Notes: generated by a model from the letters alone, not told the origin. Positions 34,629-44,022 are shown, numbered from the stretch's first letter. The stretch: DNA of 64,000 bases from an uncultured Ruminococcus sp. (GCA_934435205.1 CAKSAK010000001.1:545117-609116), one strand, 5' to 3'. Made by a program: numbers and translations.

Positions 34629-35156
34629 ATGAAAGATCTGCTCGAACTTATGAAAACCAGAAGAAGTGTACGAAAATACAAGTCTGACATGATACCGCAG
34701 GACGTTCTCGACCGCATCATAATAGCAGGAACTTATTCCGCCACAGGAAGAAACTTGCAGTCACCTATTATCATTGCTGTCACCAACAAGGAAATGCGTG
34801 ACAAAATTTCTGAGATGAACAGAAAGATAGGCGGCTGGGCTGAGGGCTTCGACCCGTTCTACGGTGCGCCCGTTATTCTTATCGTACTGGCAGACAAATC
34901 CTGTCCTACTTACATTTATGACGGAAGCCTTGTTATGGGCAATCTTATGCTTGCCGCTCACAACGAGGGCGTTGGAAGCTGCTGGATACATCGTGCAAAG
35001 GAAGAATTTGAGTCCGAAGAGGGCAAGGAGATCCTCCGCAGTCTTGGTATCGAAGGCGAATACGAGGGCATCGGTCACTGCGCACTCGGCTACACTGAGG
35101 GTGAATATCCCGAGGGTCACGAGAGAAAAGACACTTGGGTATACTATATCAAGTAA
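34629..35156 (+). CDS. Nitroreductase family FMN protein
   Basis: This 175-residue protein has the RRSVRKYKSDMIP flavin-binding start, YSATGRNLQSP near residue 38 and a GIEGEYEGIGHCALGYTEG end. Small members like this are NAD(P)H-dependent flavoenzymes with unclear natural substrates. A strong AAAGGAGG site precedes the ATG, and the gene stands alone. Confidence 0.88.
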   Translation: MKDLLELMKTRRSVRKYKSDMIPQDVLDRIIIAGTYSATGRNLQSPIIIAVTNKEMRDKISEMNRKIGGWAEGFDPFYGAPVILIVLADKSCPTYIYDGSLVMGNLMLAAHNEGVGSCWIHRAKEEFESEEGKEILRSLGIEGEYEGIGHCALGYTEGEYPEGHERKDTWVYYIK

Positions 35157-35177
35157 TTGTAGTCACATCATTTTCAT

Positions 35178-35202
35178 GTAGGGGCGAACAGTGTTCGCCC
35201 GC
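35178..35202. repeat. GGGCGAACA palindrome copy
   Basis: GTAGGGGCGAACAGT followed by GTTCGCCCGC, directly after the nitroreductase gene. Confidence 0.8.
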
Positions 35203-35234
35203 TTTATAACAACTTTATAACAAAATGAAATCAA

Positions 35235-35274
35235 CAAAAAAAACGGAGCGGTCAAAAGCCGTTCCGTTTTTTAT
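35235..35274. terminator. Bidirectional terminator between convergent genes
   Basis: AAACGGAGCGG, 7-base loop, CCGTTCCGTTT, with A and T runs on both sides. Confidence 0.85.
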
Positions 35275-35280
35275 TTCTTA

Positions 35281-37623
35281 TTAATGAGCTGTCACGTCTG
35301 AAAATTCTATGCCGACCTGCTTGCCCTCGTATGTTGCGGAATACTCGAACGTTGTGCCAACAACTGTCGCCTTGCCATTGCTGTCTATCTTGAGCTTGCA
35401 CTTAGGAAGCTTCTGGATATAAAGCTGTTTTGTTTCGCCAGGATAGTTGTTGTCATATATCTGGAGGATATACTTTCTGTGGCAATCGGAATCCTGAATA
35501 AGTCCGATAGCGTTCACTGTATGAGTATCGTCTATAGTTGTAACGACCGGTATGCCAAGGCTGAGCTGGTCTTCAAGCTTCTCAAAGCCCTTGCTGTCGT
35601 TGTTAAGGTTATACTCTGACGAAGAATCGTCCCACTGGAGGGCGTTAAGTCTGTAGAGTGCCTTTGCGAACTCTGCGTCATTTGCTGAGTAGCCGCCTCT
35701 TATCTTGTCAATGCCGTTTGCTATATCCATATCAAGCAGCTCGACCTTTTTCCAACGGAGATTGCCGCCTGATATTTTTGTAACGTTCTTTACCCAACCC
35801 TTGTTCTTGCTGTCATACTTATAGTCGTCATTAAGTGTGAGGATATCCCCTGTGCAGGAATAGTCGAGATACTTTGTAACGTCTGAGTATGTGCCTGCAA
35901 AAAGGTCTGAGGTTATCTTGCTAAGCGGCACTCTTTCGTCATACTGTTTGCCGAAGTCAGTTCCGCTTATGTCATAGCCTGCGGCATTCACCTTTATATC
36001 GCTCTTGTCTGACGGAGTGATATCCCCAAGAGAAGTCTTTACGTTTCCGAGATACCAATCTCTTGCCATAACAGCCATGCCGAAGTCAACGCTTGCGGTA
36101 GTTGTTGTTCTGAAATTCTTGAATGAGAAGCCGTTCACCTTTGGGTCAAAGCCTGTGTTGTATAGCGAATAACCTCTTACGTTATCGTCAGCGTTCGTGT
36201 ATGTAACGATATCATAGTTCAGTGTAGTAACTATCTGCTTGTAAACGTCATTAAGAGCGTTTGCGTCGGAAGCTGAGTAATACTTTCCGCCCGTGGAATA
36301 AGCAAGCTCCTGAAGCCAGTCTCTGTCAACATCTCTGCCAAGACCAACTGTGAGAACTATTATGTCCTTATCCTTTGCGGTATTTGCAAGGCTTGAAACG
36401 CTTGCAGGGTTCGACTCGTCAGACTCGCCGTCTGTGAGCATTACTATGATATTTCTGTATTTTCCACCGGAAGTTGCCTTGAACTCGTCCATGCACTTTT
36501 TAAGAGCCGTCTGGCTGTGAGTGCCGTTAAATATCTCTTCCTCAGACTTTATCTTATCCAGAGCTTCCGTAAGCTTCGTCTTATCATCAGTGAAATCTAC
36601 CATCTTTTTGTAGCTTCCTGTGAACTTGCAAATGCCGACCTGATAGTGGCTCTCAAACTTGTCGATAAGATTCTTTGCAAATTCAAGACGCTTGAAGTCA
36701 ACGTCATTCTCAGAAGAAGTTACACACTGCTCCTTTGGATACATAGAGCCGGAGTTATCAACAAGGAAGCAGATCCTTGTTGTGGCTTCATCATTTACAG
36801 TTTTCTCAACGCCTACCACATAAGTGCCAAGCTCTGTAAGAGAAGCAGAAACTGTCTTTTTGCTCTTGTCTGCCTTTGAATCCACCTTTGTATAAAGGGT
36901 CGAGCGTGAATCAAATCTCAGCACTGTAAGGTCATCAAATGAATATCCCATTTTACTCAGCTTTGCAGAGTCAATATCAAAAGTTATCTTTGCCGAGTTG
37001 AACTTATAGTCGGAATAAGCGTCATAAGCCTTTGTGACGATACTTGCATTTGAAGAGATACCAAAGAGGTCAAGCTCAACCAGGGTCGCACTGGCAGCGT
37101 TTGCGTCGCCCTTTATTTCAAGGCGGCAGTCCCCTGCATTTTTTTCCACTGTAAGCTCTCTTTGGGCGTCATTGGTTTTTCCGTCAGACTTTGACTCTCT
37201 CGGATTTGTACCTGCCATAAGCTCATAGCCGTCAAGAAGACCGTCGCCGTCAGTATCGGCTTCAAGAGGGTTGGTGCCGAGCTTTATCTCATCGCCGTCG
37301 CTTATTCCGTCATTGTCAGTATCCTCGCTTTGAAGATTAGTGCCGTGACGTGTTTCATCGGCATTCTTTATGCCGTCGCCGTCCCAGTCCTGATCGTCAG
37401 AAAACTCAGACTCCTTGAAGGTGGTGCTTATATCAAGCTTTGTTATGACCGATTTCGCCATGGCGATACGGTTATTTTCCCTTATTTTCAGACCCACGAT
37501 AACACAGGCAGCCACAAGGAACGCAAGCACTATACACAGCACCAGCAGTGCTATCTTCTTTTTGCGCTTTCCTCTGTTCATGCTCTGAACAAAATCATTC
37601 GTATCAGAAAAATTCGCTTTCAT
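35281..37623 (-). CDS. Membrane-anchored VWA protein with calcium-repeat segment
   Basis: This 780-residue protein has one N-terminal membrane segment at about residues 23-45 after a basic start (NRGKRKKK). Next are three thrombospondin type-3-like repeats (DWDGDGIKNADE, DTDNDGISDGDE, DTDGDGLLDGYE; about 78-140). A VWA domain spans about 280-460 with an intact MIDAS (CFLVDNSGSM, then a TDGESD loop). A long C-terminal region of 300 residues is not recognised. It is likely exposed outside the cell and binds a partner or matrix in a metal-dependent way. A link with the distant MoxR ATPase is possible but unsupported. Confidence 0.85.
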   Translation of the reverse strand: MKANFSDTNDFVQSMNRGKRKKKIALLVLCIVLAFLVAACVIVGLKIRENNRIAMAKSVITKLDISTTFKESEFSDDQDWDGDGIKNADETRHGTNLQSEDTDNDGISDGDEIKLGTNPLEADTDGDGLLDGYELMAGTNPRESKSDGKTNDAQRELTVEKNAGDCRLEIKGDANAASATLVELDLFGISSNASIVTKAYDAYSDYKFNSAKITFDIDSAKLSKMGYSFDDLTVLRFDSRSTLYTKVDSKADKSKKTVSASLTELGTYVVGVEKTVNDEATTRICFLVDNSGSMYPKEQCVTSSENDVDFKRLEFAKNLIDKFESHYQVGICKFTGSYKKMVDFTDDKTKLTEALDKIKSEEEIFNGTHSQTALKKCMDEFKATSGGKYRNIIVMLTDGESDESNPASVSSLANTAKDKDIIVLTVGLGRDVDRDWLQELAYSTGGKYYSASDANALNDVYKQIVTTLNYDIVTYTNADDNVRGYSLYNTGFDPKVNGFSFKNFRTTTTASVDFGMAVMARDWYLGNVKTSLGDITPSDKSDIKVNAAGYDISGTDFGKQYDERVPLSKITSDLFAGTYSDVTKYLDYSCTGDILTLNDDYKYDSKNKGWVKNVTKISGGNLRWKKVELLDMDIANGIDKIRGGYSANDAEFAKALYRLNALQWDDSSSEYNLNNDSKGFEKLEDQLSLGIPVVTTIDDTHTVNAIGLIQDSDCHRKYILQIYDNNYPGETKQLYIQKLPKCKLKIDSNGKATVVGTTFEYSATYEGKQVGIEFSDVTAH

Positions 37624-37668
37624 AAAAATTAATTCCCCTTATCAGATCACATATTTCACGATATTAAT

Positions 37669-37697
37669 ATTTTAGCATATATGTACCTCTTTTGCAA
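37669..37697 (-). promoter_or_regulatory. Sigma-A promoter of the VWA gene
   Basis: Minus strand TTGCAA, 17 bases, TAAAAT. The rest of 37698-37828 is AT-rich without a clear signal. Confidence 0.65.
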
Positions 37698-37828
37698 GTA
37701 AAATAGCCTAGAATAATTCACAAAATAAACTGTTCTTTTTTGTTTACAAACAGTATATTTTACCAAAATATTAACAAGATAATTCTTTTATTATTAGCTT
37801 AAAATAATTTAAAACTTTCTTTTTCCGC

Positions 37829-37866
37829 AAAAAAAAGGAACAGCCCCTCTCGGAGCTGCCCTTTGG
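37829..37866 (-). terminator. Intrinsic terminator of clpB
   Basis: AAAGGGCAGCTCC, loop GAGA, GGGGCTGTTCCTTT, then a long T-run on the minus strand. Confidence 0.87.
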
Positions 37867-37876
37867 TATAATACTA

Positions 37877-40498
37877 TCACTCTTCTGTAACAGTATTATA
37901 AATAACGTTCACAACGAAGTCCTTGTCATAATCTACCTGCAAGATAGAATCAGGCTCAAGCTCGTCTGCGATGATCTTCTTTGCGATAAGAGTTTCGATA
38001 CGTCTCTGGATAAACCTCTTGAGAGGTCTTGCACCGAAGTTCTGATCGTAGCCCTGATTTACGATAGCTTCCTTAGCGGCGTCTGTTACCTCTATGCTGA
38101 GCCTCTTGTCTTCAAGACGCTTGCCAAGCTCTGCGAGCATAAGGTCAACTATCTTGTATATCTCCGTCTTCATAAGAGGCTTGTAGTAGATTATATCGTC
38201 AAGTCTGTTAAGGAACTCAGGTCTGAACTGCTGTTTCAGCAGAGCGTCCACCTTGTCTTTAGCTTCCTGAGATATCTCGCCCTCAGGTGTGATACCCTCG
38301 AGGATATAAGGCGAACCAAGGTTTGAAGTAAGGATTATGATAGTGTTCTTGAAGTCAACCGTCCTGCCCTGTGAGTCTGTGATACGTCCGTCGTCAAGCA
38401 CCTGCAAAAGGATATTGAAAACGTCAGGGTGAGCCTTTTCGATCTCGTCAAGAAGAACTACTGAATAAGGCTTTCTCCTTACAGCCTCAGTGAGCTGACC
38501 GCCCTCCTCATAGCCTACATATCCCGGAGGCGCTCCGATAAGACGGCTTACGCTGAATTTCTCCATGTATTCCGACATATCTATACGAACGATGTTGTTC
38601 TCATCGTCAAACAAAGCCTGCGCAAGTGTTTTTGCAAGCTCTGTTTTACCAACACCTGTAGGGCCAAGGAACAGGAACGAACCTATCGGCTGATTTGGAT
38701 TTGCGATACCTGCACGGGATCTCATGATAGCCTCAGACACACGCTCCACAGCTTCGTCCTGACCGATAACTCTCTCGTGAAGGATATCAGGCAGGTGAAG
38801 AAGCTTCTCACGCTCGCCCTCCATAAGCTTTGCAACAGGGATACCTGTCCAGCGGCAGATTATCCTTGCGATCTCTTCCTCTGTTACCTTATCTCTTAGC
38901 AGAGTGTTCTTTGTCTTTGACTTCTCTGCCTTTTCTTCTTCCTCGGCAAGCTGCTTCTGCAAGTCAGCCATCCTGCCGTATTTCAGCTCTGCAAGCTTGT
39001 TAAGGTCATATTCACGCTCTGCTCTCTCGATATCCTTTGAGCACTGCTCAATATCCTCACGGAGCTTCTGCACCTTAGAGATAGCAGACTTCTCGTTCTC
39101 CCATTTAGCTTTCATCTCATTGAACTGCTCACGCATTTCTGAAAGCTCTTTCTGCACCTCATGGAGATGCTCAACTGCAAGCTTGTCAGTTTCCTTTTTA
39201 AGCACAGTTTCCTCTATCTCGTGCTGGAGTATCTTACGTCTTATCTCATCAAGCTCGGTAGGCATTGAGTCCATTTCCGTTCTGATGAGGGCGCAAGCCT
39301 CGTCCACAAGGTCGATAGCCTTATCAGGGAGAAATCTGTCTGTGATATATCTGTTTGAAAGAACAGCCGCCGCAATAAGCGCCTGATCCTGAATTTTTAC
39401 GCCGTGGAAAACTTCATATCTCTCTTTCAGACCACGGAGTATAGAAATAGTATCCTCAACTGTCGGCTCGTCAACCATAACAGGCTGGAAACGTCTTTCA
39501 AGAGCGGCGTCCTTTTCGATATACTGACGGTACTCGTTAAGAGTCGTTGCACCGATACAATGGAGTTCGCCCCTTGCAAGCATAGGTTTGAGCAGGTTGC
39601 CTGCGTCCATTGCGCCGTCTGACTTGCCTGCGCCAACAATATTGTGAAGCTCATCTATAAAGAGTATAATCCTGCCCTCAGACTTCTTTATCTCCTCAAC
39701 GACAGCCTTGAATCTTTCCTCGAACTCGCCTCTGTATTTTGCGCCTGCGATAAGCGCACCCATATCAAGTGAGAAAACCTGTCTGTCTTTCAGGCTGTCA
39801 GGCACATCTCCGCTGACGATACGCTGAGCAAGACCCTCCGCAATGGCGGTCTTACCAACGCCAGGCTCACCGATAAGGCAAGGATTGTTCTTTGTCTTTC
39901 TTGAAAGTATCCTTATAACGTTTCTTATCTCGCTGTCTCTGCCGATAACAGGGTCAAGCTTGTTCTGTCTTGCAAGCTCCACAAGATCCTGACCGTATTT
40001 TTTCAGCACGTCATAGGTTTCCTCAGGGTTCTGGCTCGTTACCTGAGCGTTTCCTCTTACAGTCTGGAGAACTTTCAGAAACTTTGTTTTTGTCACGCCA
40101 AAGGTCTTGAAGATCTCTTTCACTGCGCTGTTAGGGCTGTCCATTATGCCCATAACAAGATGTTCAACTGAAACGTATTCGTCCTTCATTCTTGAAGCTT
40201 CCGACTCAGCTTCTGCAAAAGCCTTGTCAAGGTCGCTTGAAATATATACAGAGTCCTGCGCACGTCCGCCTACCTGAACCTTAGGTATATCGTTGACCGC
40301 TCTTGTGAGAGCCGCTTCGATATTTTCAGGGGCGATATCCATTTTTACAAAAAGCTGCGGCACAAGACCGTTTTCCTGTGAAAGCAAAGCCAACAGCAAG
40401 TGCTGCTGGTCAACAGCCTGATTTGAGTTTCTTGAGGCAATGCTCTGCGCTTCCTGCAAAGCTTCCAATGATTTCTGTGTCAATTTCTGAGCGTTCAT
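37877..40498 (-). CDS. clpB: Disaggregase chaperone ClpB
   Basis: This 873-residue protein has all ClpB parts: a double ClpN repeat (1-150), the first AAA domain with GEPGVGKTA near residue 205 and FIDELHNIVGAG, and a coiled-coil middle domain at about 400-540. The second AAA domain has GPTGVGKTEL near 605 and a GYEEGGQLTEAVRR pore-loop region. With DnaK it rescues aggregated proteins. No CIRCE or CtsR box is apparent upstream; it probably shares a transcript with the ribbon-helix-helix (RHH) gene before it, and a GGCGGAGC/TCCGCC hairpin lies between the two. Confidence 0.97.
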   Translation of the reverse strand: MNAQKLTQKSLEALQEAQSIASRNSNQAVDQQHLLLALLSQENGLVPQLFVKMDIAPENIEAALTRAVNDIPKVQVGGRAQDSVYISSDLDKAFAEAESEASRMKDEYVSVEHLVMGIMDSPNSAVKEIFKTFGVTKTKFLKVLQTVRGNAQVTSQNPEETYDVLKKYGQDLVELARQNKLDPVIGRDSEIRNVIRILSRKTKNNPCLIGEPGVGKTAIAEGLAQRIVSGDVPDSLKDRQVFSLDMGALIAGAKYRGEFEERFKAVVEEIKKSEGRIILFIDELHNIVGAGKSDGAMDAGNLLKPMLARGELHCIGATTLNEYRQYIEKDAALERRFQPVMVDEPTVEDTISILRGLKERYEVFHGVKIQDQALIAAAVLSNRYITDRFLPDKAIDLVDEACALIRTEMDSMPTELDEIRRKILQHEIEETVLKKETDKLAVEHLHEVQKELSEMREQFNEMKAKWENEKSAISKVQKLREDIEQCSKDIERAEREYDLNKLAELKYGRMADLQKQLAEEEEKAEKSKTKNTLLRDKVTEEEIARIICRWTGIPVAKLMEGEREKLLHLPDILHERVIGQDEAVERVSEAIMRSRAGIANPNQPIGSFLFLGPTGVGKTELAKTLAQALFDDENNIVRIDMSEYMEKFSVSRLIGAPPGYVGYEEGGQLTEAVRRKPYSVVLLDEIEKAHPDVFNILLQVLDDGRITDSQGRTVDFKNTIIILTSNLGSPYILEGITPEGEISQEAKDKVDALLKQQFRPEFLNRLDDIIYYKPLMKTEIYKIVDLMLAELGKRLEDKRLSIEVTDAAKEAIVNQGYDQNFGARPLKRFIQRRIETLIAKKIIADELEPDSILQVDYDKDFVVNVIYNTVTEE

Positions 40499-40565
40499 AA
40501 AATTACCTCCCTTATCATCTTAAAAAGATATATGCTCACAGCAGGCGGAATGCTCCGCCCACCGC

Positions 40566-41261
40566 TTAAAGAACGACAACGCCTTTTTTCAGATATCTTT
40601 CATACATTTCGGACACCTTTCTTACCGCCGTTTCAGGCTGTGCGGCGTTGTCAAAGTAAAGCTGAATACAACTGTCCATACAGCTTATATAATCACCGAT
40701 AGCGTTCGCTATATCCTCGTCGGTCAGCTCCGACTGAGGCGGTGCGTAAAAATCTCTTGTAAATCTTCCCTCGGCTGTTTCATAAGGCACGCCAGTAGTG
40801 AAAAGATATGAAAGATATTTTTCTTCGAGCCTTGCCCACAGCTTAAAAAAGCTGTCAAGCATTGAAATGAGCTGTGTGCTTTGGGTTCTGAAAGACACTT
40901 TCAGCCTGCCCACTTTACCATGAAAATCACGGCTCAGCTCTATGCTGTATCGTATAGTCGGCTTATATTTGTATCTCAGAGGACTTTTTATAGACATCAT
41001 AGCGTCAGAGGGCTGATTAAGGGTCTGAAACCTGCTGTCCATAAGCTGTTCTATTTTAGCAAATATCTCACGCATTCTTTTTTCAGGGGTCAAAAGCTGG
41101 ACACGCTCTGCCAAGATCTGATTTATCAGATTTGAACGGCTTGTATTCATTGAATACGCCAGCCTGTCGATAGCCTCCACCACATCGTCTGCAAGCACCA
41201 GACTATACACGCTCTTGTTCACTTTGCTCTCAGTCCTTTCTTTAAGGCGTTCCCATATCAT
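40566..41261 (-). CDS. Hypothetical protein with N-terminal ribbon-helix-helix-like segment
   Basis: In this 231-residue protein, residues about 15-60 (SVYSLVLADDVVEAIDRLAY, then SRSNLINQILAERV) have the strand-helix-helix pattern of MetJ/Arc/CopG DNA-binding proteins. The C-terminal 170 residues are mixed and not recognised. It lies 67 bases upstream of clpB on the same strand and has its own promoter, so it may be a regulator or partner in stress response; this is inference from position only. Confidence 0.65.
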   Translation of the reverse strand: MIWERLKERTESKVNKSVYSLVLADDVVEAIDRLAYSMNTSRSNLINQILAERVQLLTPEKRMREIFAKIEQLMDSRFQTLNQPSDAMMSIKSPLRYKYKPTIRYSIELSRDFHGKVGRLKVSFRTQSTQLISMLDSFFKLWARLEEKYLSYLFTTGVPYETAEGRFTRDFYAPPQSELTDEDIANAIGDYISCMDSCIQLYFDNAAQPETAVRKVSEMYERYLKKGVVVL

Positions 41262-41288
41262 ATGGCGTTGCCTTTTATCACTGTACTT

Positions 41289-41316
41289 ATTATACCACGT
41301 TCTAATAACTTGTCAA
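41289..41316 (-). promoter_or_regulatory. Sigma-A promoter upstream of the RHH gene and clpB
   Basis: Minus strand TTGACA, 16 bases, TATAAT. Confidence 0.75.
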
Positions 41317-41397
41317 TAGGATTATATAATTTTAATTGCGAATTATATAGATGCACAATAGAATGTATGTTCTTCACCTCTAATTTGTGCAGTTTTA

Positions 41398-41426
41398 TTG
41401 AAAACTCGTCAAAAGTGTGATATAAT
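41398..41426 (+). promoter_or_regulatory. Sigma-A promoter of the HAD gene
   Basis: TTGAAA, 17 bases, TATAAT. Confidence 0.75.
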
Positions 41427-41458
41427 AGCAGATACAAAGTTGGAAAGGCGTGATAAAA

Positions 41459-42112
41459 ATGCTCAAAGGCGTTATATTTGATATGGACGGACTAATGATA
41501 GATACGGAAAAGCTGCTCACAAGGTTTTGGTGCGAGGCAGCGAATTATTACGGCTATCCAATGACAAAGGAACACGTTCTGGGCATACGCTCTCTTGCGG
41601 CGAAGTATGCTATTCCACATCTGAAGGGCATTTTCGGAGAGGATTTTGATTACTACAAAGTCCGTGGAAAGCGTATCGAGCTTATGAACGAGTTTATCAG
41701 GCAAAACGGTATCGAAAAGAAAAAAGGGCTTGATGAGCTTCTTGACTATCTTGACAGCACAGGGCTGAAAAAAGCCGTTGCCACCGCCACCGACCTACAG
41801 CGCACCACGCTCTATCTCAGCTCTATAAATATCATTGACAGATTTGACAAGCTTATCTGCGGAAACATGATAGAAAACGGCAAGCCTGCCCCTGACATTT
41901 ATCTCACCGCCGCAAAGGAGCTTGGTCTTGACCCCAGCGAGTGCATTGCCCTTGAGGACTCACCAAACGGCATACGCTCCGCCCACGCCGCAGGCTGTAA
42001 GCCTGTTATGATACCAGACCTTTCACAGCCTGACGAGGAAACAAAAAAGCTTCTGTACGCCTGCTGTGATGACCTTTCCAAGGTCATTGGGGTGATACAA
42101 AAGCTTGTATAA
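41459..42112 (+). CDS. HAD family phosphatase (beta-phosphoglucomutase-like)
   Basis: This 217-residue protein starts at the ATG at 41459, 10 bases after AAAGG. The HAD motifs are FDMDGLMIDTE (I), VATATD (II), KPAPDIYL (III) and ALEDSPNGIRSAHAAGC (IV), and the cap is the helical C1 type. It is a cytoplasmic sugar-phosphate phosphatase or mutase; the exact substrate is unknown. A GTG nine bases upstream is too close to the ribosome binding site to be used. Confidence 0.88.
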   Translation: MLKGVIFDMDGLMIDTEKLLTRFWCEAANYYGYPMTKEHVLGIRSLAAKYAIPHLKGIFGEDFDYYKVRGKRIELMNEFIRQNGIEKKKGLDELLDYLDSTGLKKAVATATDLQRTTLYLSSINIIDRFDKLICGNMIENGKPAPDIYLTAAKELGLDPSECIALEDSPNGIRSAHAAGCKPVMIPDLSQPDEETKKLLYACCDDLSKVIGVIQKLV

Positions 42113-42127
42113 TAAATGCCAATTCAT

Positions 42128-42250
42128 GTAGGGGAGCGGTGCAATTTCTGCTTTGCAGAAATACGACGTCCCGTTCGGAGAGTTTCAACGTTTAGCTTAT
42201 CACAAATTTGCGTAGACGAACAAAGACGGGCGAACACTGTTCGCCCCTAT
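42128..42250. repeat. Composite repeat: GGAGCGG hairpin element plus inverted GGGCGAACA palindrome
   Basis: GTAGGGGAGCGG, then AATTTCTGC-ttt-GCAGAAAT and ACGACGTCCCG, lies at 42128-42174. An ACGGGCGAACAC/TGTTCGCCCCTAT palindrome lies at 42226-42250, so the outer ends are inverted. Confidence 0.78.
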
Positions 42251-42262
42251 ATTTACAAACCA

Positions 42263-42309
42263 TAAAAAAAATGCGGATACCTCCACGAGATATCCGCATT
42301 TATTTTTTA
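42263..42309. terminator. Bidirectional terminator
   Basis: AAATGCGGATA and TATCCGCATTT with an 11-base loop; A-run on the left, T-run on the right. Confidence 0.85.
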
Positions 42310-42319
42310 TCCTATCTAA

Positions 42320-43453
42320 TTAATCCTCGACCTCAGAAACAGAAGACGTGTCAGTGTCCGTCTTGCTGTCCTTGTCTTTACTATCAGAAGCCTTGCCGCC
42401 CAGATACTTTTCGTAAATAGCTATCTGATCCTCAACAGATTTAAGCTCGTCCTTAGACTTTGTTGTAACACAAATGTATGTGTGTCCGTTATCATCAAGT
42501 ATAGTTGAAAGGGTGTACTTTGCTTCGTCAGTGAAGCCTGTCTTTCCGCCCTCGATGCTTATGCCGTCGTCAGCTTTGCCGTCACCGTCACAATCCACAT
42601 AATAGCCTTCAATTCTCTGTGCAACAATGCTTGTAAGCTCGATACCGTCCTTGTGCTGTTTTGTCTTTGAAGTTGTGTACTTTGTTGCTGTGAGCACTTC
42701 ACGGCAAGTTTCGTTATCCATAGCCGCCTTTGTGATAACTGCGATATCCTGCGCTGTGGAATAATGATTTTTGTTGTGCAGACCGCTTGCATTCACAAAC
42801 TTCGTGCCAGTAAGACCAAGCTCCTGGATCTTAGCGTTCATAAGCTCAACGAACTTCTCCTCTGAGCCTGCAACTGCGTTTGCAAGACCTGTTGTGCCGT
42901 CAGCACCGCTCACAAGGATAGCTGAATAAAGCAGGTCTTTCATTGTAACAGTTTCCCCGGCTTCAAAGCCTGCTCTTGATGCGTTGTCCTCGATAAGCGG
43001 GTCGATATCATCACTTGTGAACTTATATGTAGCGTCCATATCCTGAATGTTCTCTGCGGCTACAAGAAGCGTAAGCATCTTTGTAAGAGAAGCAGGATAT
43101 ACCTTTTTCTCGTAATTATAACCTGCAACTATCTCATTAGTGTCAGCGTCAACAAGTATAGCTGTGTTTGCTGTCATACCCTTTATATTTATATCCTGAT
43201 AATTTGCAGACTTCACAGGATAATTGCTCACAGGCTCTTCCACAACTGATGAAAGGTCGTCAACCTCTGAAACCTCCTCAGAAGAGCTTTCCTCCGGTTT
43301 GCTGTCTACCTTGACAACTGCGTCTGCCACCTTGCTTGCCTGAATGGTATATCTTCCTGTTACCACCAGTGCCGCCGAGCCGACAGCCACAAGCATTATA
43401 ACTATAAGCACAGCAACTATAGCCGCGCCGCCCTTTTTGTTTGTCCTCTTCAT
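42320..43453 (-). CDS. dacA: D-alanyl-D-alanine carboxypeptidase (peptidase S11)
   Basis: In this 377-residue protein, a basic start and membrane segment (about 8-30) are followed by a Ser/Glu/Val-rich spacer. The penicillin-binding domain has SLTK (PASLTKM near residue 122) and KTG (EGGKTGFT near 310). The middle motif reads SGAD near 183 where many relatives have SGN or SAN. The C terminus is a Lys/Asp/Ser-rich tail, not the usual amphipathic anchor, so the N-terminal segment probably holds it to the membrane. It trims stem pentapeptides of peptidoglycan. Confidence 0.9.
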   Translation of the reverse strand: MKRTNKKGGAAIVAVLIVIMLVAVGSAALVVTGRYTIQASKVADAVVKVDSKPEESSSEEVSEVDDLSSVVEEPVSNYPVKSANYQDINIKGMTANTAILVDADTNEIVAGYNYEKKVYPASLTKMLTLLVAAENIQDMDATYKFTSDDIDPLIEDNASRAGFEAGETVTMKDLLYSAILVSGADGTTGLANAVAGSEEKFVELMNAKIQELGLTGTKFVNASGLHNKNHYSTAQDIAVITKAAMDNETCREVLTATKYTTSKTKQHKDGIELTSIVAQRIEGYYVDCDGDGKADDGISIEGGKTGFTDEAKYTLSTILDDNGHTYICVTTKSKDELKSVEDQIAIYEKYLGGKASDSKDKDSKTDTDTSSVSEVED

Positions 43454-43479
43454 TTTTACAACAATTCCTTTCCTAGTGC

Positions 43480-43935
43480 TTATACTGCACCTATCTCCTC
43501 TTTTTCTTCCTTATGACCATATTTCGCTTCATACTCGTTAAGAGTATCGTGACAATATTTAAGTATATCTCTTCTCGTCACGATACCTATAAAAACTTCC
43601 CTGTCATCAATAACAGGCACAAAGTTCTGATCCATTGAAAGAAGTATCAGATCCTCGATAGTAGAATAAACATAGACGGGTTTCATTCTAACACGCCTTG
43701 TTATCTCGCTTATCTTATATTTTTCCAGCTCACGCATATCCTGAATGCCATTGTTGAGCATAAACCACAGAAAGTCGCCCTCTGCAAGTGTCTTTACATA
43801 TCTGCCCTCACGGTCGATAACAGGCACAGCGGTGAAGCTGTGATTTTTCATTTTTTCAAGAGCCTGCCTTGCTGTGTTGTCATCATAGACAAAATCCACG
43901 CAAGCCTTCGGCTTCAAAAACTTTAGTATATTCAT
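43480..43935 (-). CDS. CBS-domain protein
   Basis: This 151-residue protein consists of two CBS motifs (about 10-65 with FTAVPVIDREGRYV, and 80-140 with FVPVIDDREVFIGIVTRRDIL). Such pairs bind adenine nucleotides and sense energy state. It lies 26 bases upstream of dacA on the same strand, so both are likely one transcript. The partner protein is not known. Confidence 0.87.
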   Translation of the reverse strand: MNILKFLKPKACVDFVYDDNTARQALEKMKNHSFTAVPVIDREGRYVKTLAEGDFLWFMLNNGIQDMRELEKYKISEITRRVRMKPVYVYSTIEDLILLSMDQNFVPVIDDREVFIGIVTRRDILKYCHDTLNEYEAKYGHKEEKEEIGAV

Positions 43936-43993
43936 TTTTTATATATCCTCTTGTAAGCATACGTTTTTTTGTGCAGTAAAGACCGCACCTATA

Positions 43994-44022
43994 ATTATAC
44001 CAAAAAAACGCATACAAGTAAA
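43994..44022 (-). promoter_or_regulatory. Sigma-A promoter of the CBS-dacA operon
   Basis: Minus strand TTTACT, 17 bases, TATAAT. Confidence 0.6.

Noticed and set aside
38904..39386. Ser-rich open frame opposite clpB
   Set aside because: Low-complexity shadow frame caused by codon use of the ClpB coiled coil.
40499..40565. CIRCE or CtsR operator before clpB
   Set aside because: No TTAGCACTC-N9-GAGTGCTAA and no tandem heptad CtsR site can be read; only a GC hairpin without T-run is present.
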